The position numbers and the translations under genes are program-made. Shown here one piece after another: positions 29,901 through 32,492 of a stretch of DNA of 32,492 bases. The notes beneath the pieces are model-generated. The model had not been told where the DNA came from. It did no database searches and was given only the letters and a program-made list of their open reading frames with translations. Each line of letters begins with the position of its first letter. Positions within the stretch are counted from its first letter, which is position 1. The stretch covers positions 1-32,492 of the forward strand of contig CAMWXO010000003.1 in assembly GCA_947178245.1 (NCBI GenBank), read 5' to 3'. This stretch comes from an uncultured Porphyromonadaceae bacterium (GTDB lineage: Bacteria; Bacteroidota; Bacteroidia; Bacteroidales; Muribaculaceae).

Positions 29901-30153
29901 TGGCGAGTCCTACGTATGAAAACTGCAGTGTCGCGTTTGCGTTCTTTACACTTATCGAGAAGTGTCCGTCGAGGTCTGTCACCGCGACCGACTTGGTGCC
30001 CTTCTCGCGCACGGTGGCCCCGATCACGGGGTCGCCGTTGTCTTCAAGAACTATGCCCGTGACCGTGGTCTGGGCAGCCGCCGCGGCAGCCGTGACGAGC
30101 ATCACGAGCCATAAGGCCAGCCGGCGAAATCCGGAAGTTAGTTTTGCATTCAT
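26935..30153 (-). CDS. susC: SusC/RagA-family TonB-linked outer membrane protein
   Basis: Carboxypeptidase-regulatory-like N-terminus (TTVTGIVLEDNGDPVIGATV), VVVGYGSMKKSDLAGA, YGAQGANGVVLITTKRGK, C-terminal aromatic NISF. The ATG at 30153 is preferred over 30192 on signal peptide grounds. Confidence 0.95.
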   Translation of the reverse strand: MNAKLTSGFRRLALWLVMLVTAAAAAAQTTVTGIVLEDNGDPVIGATVREKGTKSVAVTDLDGHFSISVKNANATLQFSYVGLANEEVALKGRTSIEVKMHEDAQSLDDLVVVGYGSMKKSDLAGASSSLTESAIKGSTITNLDQSLQGRAAGVTAMATSGAPGSSSSIRVRGQATINAGAEPLYVIDGVIVQGGGNSGYDFGLGDALGNGKVSTVSPLSTINPSDIISMEVLKDASATAIYGAQGANGVVLITTKRGKAGQAKFTYEGSVGVQRQGKRLDMMNLREFATYYNDLVHMGQQANNEYYADPSILGLGTNWQDAIFRTAMMTQHQVSAQGGTDKVQYYVSGNYMYQDGTIIGSDFRRFSVRANMDAQLKSWLKFGMSATYSNTNEDLKLADGENGIVTYSLTTLPDIPIYDVDGNYSSVVREGYSNPNPVALALTDEVKLGRNKLTGNFFFDVTPIKNLTWHAELDYDVSNSKSDRFKPTVDLGSWVRQSNESGINKNSSWFWALKNYVTYNGHVSKLNFTAMVGQECWESNYNYTGIFNTNLPSNEVHNPALGAGTATISAGWGSSAMASFFTRETLNWDDRYLLTYTFRYDGSSNFGPSNRWAGFNSVAAAWRFSNEKFMESTADWFTNGKIRLGWGQTGNSNIGGYAWGAAISRMPSALGMGYRPANIPNTGIKWETQVQENIGIDLAFLNNRIVFTADAYIKTSKDMLMSMQLPSYMGTQGNGSSALAAPKGNYGEIRNRGLEFDLTGRPFVGEFEWESNFQISFNENKLVALSGTENANLVGYGQWSDVVSVSEVGKPLYNFYGYVTDGVYKDYDDLINSPKPVASTPSDGVYHPYTTTYIGDIKFKDLNGDGKITEDDRTVIGNPLPKFTFGFNNTFRWKGFDLNIFINGSYGNDVFNYLSMSLTNMKSAWANQLTTVSQHAILMPLNGEYGSSVHDWIYDPSNVVVANPDTRIPRASTSDPNDNDRVSDRYVEDGSYIRIKNIALGYTFPTRLVKKWHLENLRLYFNVQNIHTFTKYSGYDPEVGASTQDSSGLVFGLDNGRYPSPITYTFGLNISF

Positions 30154-30189
30154 GAATATTGAGGTTAGTAAAAAGGTCGGTAGATGTCG

Positions 30190-30197
30190 CAAAATTA
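30190..30197 (-). promoter_or_regulatory. Candidate -7 box of the PUL operon
   Basis: Plus strand CAAAATTA (minus TAATTTTG) 37 nt upstream of the preferred susC ATG. No clear -33 element. Confidence 0.4.
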
Positions 30198-30350
30198 ATG
30201 CAGGTGTAGAGTTATCTTTAATATTATTTTATCAAAATCTATTCATTTTATCAAATTATTGCAAAAAAAGCATCTTGCCGCCGCTCCTGACGCCGGCATA
30301 GTGGCACCGGGCATGGCAATATCCGGCGCATTGCTTACGTTATTTCCAAT

Positions 30351-31466
30351 ATGGAATACTTAGACTTCGGCACAGACCTCGTCAGCTGCCGCGTCTCCTT
30401 GTTTCACGGCAACCGGGGGGAGGCGCATGCTGTGATAACCCCCGCTCCCGGGCATGGCTCCCCGCTATCGGAGATCGAAGCAGTCTCGGGCGCCGCGGCA
30501 GACGTGGCGGCAAGGCTCGGGATGCAGCCCGTATTCATGCGCTGGATGCTCAGCGACGTCACCAATCAGGCCGGACTCATTCCTGACGGCCCCGCATGCG
30601 CACGGAGCATCATACAGCAATCCCCGCTCTGCGGCTCACGGGCATCGCTGCTCTTGATGCTTGAGCAAGACCCCGGCCTCGTTGAAATCGGGCCCGGAAT
30701 CTGGAAAGACAATCACGGACGCATACGCATGGGCGACGACGACACGGTGGAATGCGCCGACTCCGCCACCATGACGCGCCGCTATCTCCTGAATCTTGAC
30801 AATGCCCTCCGGAAGGAAGGGGGCTCACTTGCCGATAACTGCCTGCGCACATGGTTTTTCGTGCGCGACATAGACAATAACTATGCCGGACTGGTGCAGG
30901 CGCGCAATGAAGTCTTCGCCGGCATCGGCCTTACCCCGGAGACTCATTTCATAGCCTCCACCGGAATTGCCGGCCAGAGTCGTCAACCGCAGCGCCTCGT
31001 GGCATTCAACGCCTTCGCCGACCTCGGCGTAGAAAGCCGGCAGATAAGATATCTCACCGCAAAATCGCACCTCAGCCCCACGTATGACTACGGCGTGGCT
31101 TTCGAGCGCGGCACCGCCGTGGACTATGCCGACCGCCGGCACGTATATATCTCGGGCACCGCGAGCATCAATAATCGCGGAGAAATCGTGTGCCCCGGTG
31201 ACATAGCCGGCCAGACAGAACGTATGCTCGAGAATATCGGTATGCTGCTTGAAGAAGCCGGATGCGGCGCTGAAGATCTCGCCCACCTCATAGTATATCT
31301 GAGAGACATCGCCGATTTCCACACCGTCAGCGACATATTCTCACGCCGCTTCCCTCACGTGCCTGCAGCCATAGTGCTGGCTCCAGTATGCCGTCCGGGA
31401 TGGCTTGTAGAGACGGAGTGCATGGCAATAAAGGGAATATCCCTCCCGGAATATGATGCTTACTGA
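30351..31466 (+). CDS. Rid (YjgF/YER057c/UK114) superfamily protein with N-terminal extension, chorismatase-like architecture
   Basis: C-terminal HVYISGTASINNRGEIVCPGD...QTERMLENIGMLLEEAG...PVCRPGWLVETECMAI. N-terminal FMRWMLSDVTNQ segment. Confidence 0.72.
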   Translation: MEYLDFGTDLVSCRVSLFHGNRGEAHAVITPAPGHGSPLSEIEAVSGAAADVAARLGMQPVFMRWMLSDVTNQAGLIPDGPACARSIIQQSPLCGSRASLLLMLEQDPGLVEIGPGIWKDNHGRIRMGDDDTVECADSATMTRRYLLNLDNALRKEGGSLADNCLRTWFFVRDIDNNYAGLVQARNEVFAGIGLTPETHFIASTGIAGQSRQPQRLVAFNAFADLGVESRQIRYLTAKSHLSPTYDYGVAFERGTAVDYADRRHVYISGTASINNRGEIVCPGDIAGQTERMLENIGMLLEEAGCGAEDLAHLIVYLRDIADFHTVSDIFSRRFPHVPAAIVLAPVCRPGWLVETECMAIKGISLPEYDAY

Positions 31467-31568
31467 ATTCAGCCAACCCGTCTTTCTGCTCCATCTCTCG
31501 CTCGTCATCATCGCCGCTGGCAGTGATCGCTAAGCGGCCGACATGGCGCTGCCTGCAAAACCATTATA

Positions 31569-31600
31569 TTTGGATATTTCAGAAATAATACCTATCTTTG
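31569..31600 (+). promoter_or_regulatory. Consensus Bacteroides promoter for the right-hand MNT-HEPN operon
   Basis: TTTG (31569-31572), 20-nt spacer, TATCTTTG (31593-31600). Confidence 0.75.
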
Positions 31601-31694
31601 CATCGGCAGCCCGATAGCAGATGCTCTTGCCTGCATCGGAATGCGCATACATCTGAAGAATGCAATTGTCAATCTCACCGATAGTCCCGATAAT

Positions 31695-32003
31695 ATGAAC
31701 AAGACAATAATCGACATGATCCCTGCCATAAGGAATTATTTCCGCGATAAGCCCGTCTCGAGAGCATGGCTGTTCGGATCATTCTCGCGTGGAGAAGAAA
31801 CCCCGGCAAGCGATATAGACATTCTCGTGGACTATGACGAGTCTAAGGGTATCGTGTCTCTGCTCAAAATCGGAGGTATGCTCATGGAGCTCTCTCATCT
31901 ACTTGGGCGGCGTGTTGACCTCGTAGAGTCAGATGGGCTGAAAGAGTTTGCACGTGCGTCAGTCGACCAAGATAAGATTCTGATTTATGAGAGAGACCGT
32001 TAA
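31695..32003 (+). CDS. MntA-like nucleotidyltransferase antitoxin
   Basis: AWLFGSFSRGEETPASDIDILVDY. The ORF opens at 31641, but the ATG at 31695 gives the usual N-terminus MNKTIIDMIPAIRNYF. Confidence 0.83.
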   Translation: MNKTIIDMIPAIRNYFRDKPVSRAWLFGSFSRGEETPASDIDILVDYDESKGIVSLLKIGGMLMELSHLLGRRVDLVESDGLKEFARASVDQDKILIYERDR

Positions 32004-32343
32004 GGATTCCGGAAGAATCCGCCACATGCTCGATGCCGCCCGCATCCTGGCAGAAGAAGCACCTAAACACTCTTTAGACTCAGTACGCGACGACCGAATA
32101 TTATTCTTCGGGCTTGCCAAATTGATAGAAATTATTGGAGAAGCGGCCTATAAGCTTACGAAAGAATTCCAAGCCGTACATAATGAATTGCCATGGGACG
32201 CTATCATAGGGATGCGACACGTGATGGTGCATGACTATTATACAATGAGTGCCGGGAAGATTTGGGCCACTATTGAGTCTGACATTCCGGCGATGATTCC
32301 TGTGCTTGAAAAATATCTCGAGCAGTTTGACTCAGAAAATTGA
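31987..32343 (+). CDS. HepT-like HEPN toxin (DUF86 family)
   Basis: IIGMRHVMVHDYY contains RX4HXY. LFFGLAKLIEIIGEAAYKL typical of DUF86. 17-nt overlap with the MNT gene. Confidence 0.88.
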   Translation: MRETVKDSGRIRHMLDAARILAEEAPKHSLDSVRDDRILFFGLAKLIEIIGEAAYKLTKEFQAVHNELPWDAIIGMRHVMVHDYYTMSAGKIWATIESDIPAMIPVLEKYLEQFDSEN

Positions 32344-32492
32344 CCATATAGCTCCGGTAAAGACCTTCCCAATCAGAAAAGTTCAAGCTGAGACGATTCC
32401 CTCTCCGCCTCGCTCAAGCTAAGGCTCAATTCTCGATTATTGAGAGATTAGGGACGCTACTCCGGGGGGAGTGAGCGAGACGGGGGAGCTGC

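Noticed and set aside
32401-32488. Imperfect inverted repeat CTCTCCGCCTCGCTCA ... TGAGCGAGACGGGGGAG at the right edge
   Set aside because: Arms match imperfectly and the window ends there, so it cannot be told apart from a low-complexity region or the edge of an unseen element.
1-32492. CRISPR arrays, tRNA/rRNA genes, insertion sequences
   Set aside because: No regularly spaced repeats, no cloverleaf or rRNA-like sequence, and no transposase or recombinase ORF recognised by eye.

Overview
Bacteroidales-type chromosomal window, probably Muribaculaceae/Bacteroidaceae-like; taxonomy is inferred only from gene content and promoter style. (A) About 1-4.1 kb is AT-rich accessory DNA: a truncated ORF, a transglutaminase-like secreted protein, a coupled DUF3791/DUF3990-type trio (candidate ADP-ribosyltransferase toxin module), an orphan MNT nucleotidyltransferase, and a MntA/HepT (MNT-HEPN) pair. 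(B) About 4.1-13.2 kb is GC-richer core-like DNA: DUF2723/GT117 membrane protein, NodB-type polysaccharide deacetylase, meso-diaminopimelate dehydrogenase, a secreted YD-repeat-like protein, coaE, and a DUF4886 SGNH-like lipoprotein. (C) 13.15-30.2 kb is a ten-gene minus-strand polysaccharide utilisation locus: susC, susD, two IPT/TIG surface glycan-binding lipoproteins, a GH26 lipoprotein, a GH94 cellobiose-phosphorylase-like enzyme, a second GH26, a GH130 mannosylglucose-phosphorylase-like enzyme, a GPH-type MFS transporter, and a cellobiose/mannobiose 2-epimerase. It is best read as a phosphorolytic (gluco)mannan pathway. (D) The right edge holds a Rid/chorismatase-like protein and a second MNT-HEPN pair behind a consensus Bacteroides promoter. 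Main points for follow-up: the DUF3791-DUF3990 module, the dual-phosphorylase glucomannan PUL, a putative intrinsic terminator for the PUL nested inside the convergent DUF4886 coding sequence, a possibly leaderless coaE promoter, and tandem duplicated C-terminal modules in the larger glycan-binding protein. No RNA genes, CRISPR arrays or insertion sequences were recognised.
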